Source: Rhizobacter sp.
GTDB taxonomy: Bacteria; Pseudomonadota; Gammaproteobacteria; Burkholderiales; Burkholderiaceae
Direction of reading: 5' to 3'
DNA: 6,723 nt
Assembly (NCBI GenBank): GCA_014379885.1
Contig: JACMKW010000308.1
Span: 1 to 6,723, forward strand
Part shown: positions 6,363 through 6,723 of the stretch, one piece after another
Numbering within the stretch: the stretch's first letter is position 1
Layout: every line of letters starts with the position of its first letter
The notes under the pieces: model-generated
Database searches by the model: none
Told to the model about the DNA's origin: nothing
Seen by the model: only the letters and a program-made list of their open reading frames with translations
Translations under genes and position numbers: made by a program

Positions 6363-6487
6363 CGGTCTTCCGGGCATGGCGGCGAGTCGCTCAATTGCGT
6401 ACGCGGCCTTGACGGTCTCTCTCGGCGCTGGGTTACGGGTTCCCGGGTGTCCGCCCAATCGTGCGGTCGGTTGGCGCCTTCGATGGA
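6331..6487 (-). ncRNA. Candidate minus-strand small RNA of about 155 nt
   Basis: A good -10 box TAGAAT (6497-6492) is followed about 155 nt later by a strong intrinsic terminator, and no convincing coding frame fills the gap: one frame has a stop at TAA within AACCCGTAACCC, and the longest open frame begins with TTG and runs through the terminator. The transcript could pair GGCGC near its 5' end with GCGCC about 45 nt later, among other stems. The -35 region is poor. It does not match SRP RNA, tmRNA, RNase P RNA or a tRNA that I can recognise. It could equally be plain intergenic DNA or the remains of a gene. Confidence 0.3.
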
Positions 6488-6491
6488 CGAG

Positions 6492-6497
6492 ATTCTA
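6492..6497 (-). promoter_or_regulatory. Candidate -10 box (TAGAAT) facing left
   Basis: TAGAAT matches five of six consensus bases and sits 40 bp after the end of the sigma factor relic on the same strand. No good -35 hexamer is found 16-18 bases upstream. It would start a transcript near 6485 that ends at the leftward terminator. Confidence 0.3.
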
Positions 6498-6529
6498 TGG
6501 GAGCGGCCTGTTTCCGATCGTTCGAATAG

Positions 6530-6551
6530 CCCGGCTTTAACGGGGTTTTTT
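6530..6551 (+). terminator. Weak terminator-like hairpin with T6 tail
   Basis: CCCG (6530-6533), a 7-nt loop, CGGG (6541-6544), then G and six T's resemble an intrinsic terminator for rightward transcripts, but the stem has only four pairs. It overlaps the end of the minus-strand sigma factor relic (stop at 6539-6537). It may be a decayed terminator. Confidence 0.3.
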
Positions 6552-6723
6552 GACGGTCATCAAGCCGTCATGCAGCTGCTGAGGAAAGTCGCGCACCGCC
6601 GCGTCGGGCTCCAGACCCAAGCGCGTTCGTACAACTGCTCGATGGCTGCCCAATCGGCACAGCCCGTGCTGCGGCGCACGCCACGCGCCGATTGAATCGC
6701 GGCCTCCAATTGATAGCGGCCGA
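6537..6723 (-). pseudogene. Decayed 3' end of an ECF sigma factor gene (DUF6596 type)
   Basis: Entering from the right edge, the minus strand encodes GRYQLEAAIQSARGV and then TGCADWAAIEQLYERA. This matches the conserved block of the long ECF sigma factors with the C-terminal DUF6596 (SnoaL-free, TPR-like) extension, where DWAAI-LYDAL is followed by about 100 more residues. Here that frame ends at a TGA (6562-6560) after WVWSPTRRCATFLSSCMTA. Reading one base over from about 6621 gives LGLEPDAAVRDFPQQLHDGL, which resembles the very end of the same family (YERAIGLE-DPAVRAFL). The simplest reading is an internal loss of roughly 60-70 codons plus a one-base deletion, so the gene is broken. Most of it lies outside the window, so the N-terminal sigma regions could still be intact. 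Family recall is from memory without a search. Confidence 0.5.

Noticed and set aside
6249..6458. 69-codon minus-strand frame beginning with TTG
   Set aside because: It runs straight through the strong leftward terminator hairpin and into the 3' end of the thioredoxin gene; no ribosome binding site and no recognisable domain.
6520..6527. GTTCGAAT resembling a tRNA T-loop
   Set aside because: The flanking five bases on each side do not pair, and no acceptor stem, D-arm or anticodon arm can be drawn.
6447..6695. 82-codon plus-strand frame at the right end
   Set aside because: It is antisense to the sigma factor relic, which has recognisable family motifs, and this frame has none.

Overview
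The window is GC-rich throughout and fits a betaproteobacterium of the order Burkholderiales (Rubrivivax/Leptothrix/Comamonadaceae-like). The NhaR-type regulator, TerC-type membrane protein, YccA-type BI-1 protein and aldo/keto reductase all read as ordinary chromosomal genes of that group. The taxonomic placement rests on protein and codon style only, not on a marker gene.

Layout. Left part (1-1620): the 5' portion of a minus-strand DUF2975 membrane protein gene runs off the left edge. An AT-rich promoter/operator island with repeated CGATA/TATCG motifs (about 500-566) separates it from a plus-strand EamA-type exporter of the drug/metabolite transporter superfamily. Middle part (1621-4310): a minus-strand nhaR-like LysR regulator is divergent from a plus-strand terC-like gene, which is followed by a yccA-like BI-1 gene with a strong ribosome binding site. 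The nhaR/terC spacer is only 89 bp and holds two facing promoters and a 10-bp direct repeat. Next comes a gene-free stretch of about 180 bp packed with hairpins, including a 27-nt near-perfect palindrome, that looks like an intergenic repeat element.

Right part (4309-6723): an unrecognised 161-residue soluble protein whose start codon lies in the loop of a 9-bp hairpin; a rho-independent terminator; an aldo/keto reductase; and, six bases after it, a small thioredoxin-fold protein with a WCGYC active site. These last two look like one transcript. The final 425 bp hold a strong minus-strand terminator, a possible minus-strand small RNA, and the decayed 3' end of a minus-strand ECF sigma factor gene (DUF6596 type) that appears to carry an internal deletion and a one-base frameshift.

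The genes are mainly ion/stress-related membrane proteins and redox enzymes. I see no phage, transposase, CRISPR, toxin-antitoxin or defence locus. The points most worth a second look are the operator island beside the DUF2975 gene, the shared nhaR/terC regulatory spacer, the palindromic repeat element, the start-codon hairpin, and the right-end region with the sigma factor relic and candidate small RNA.
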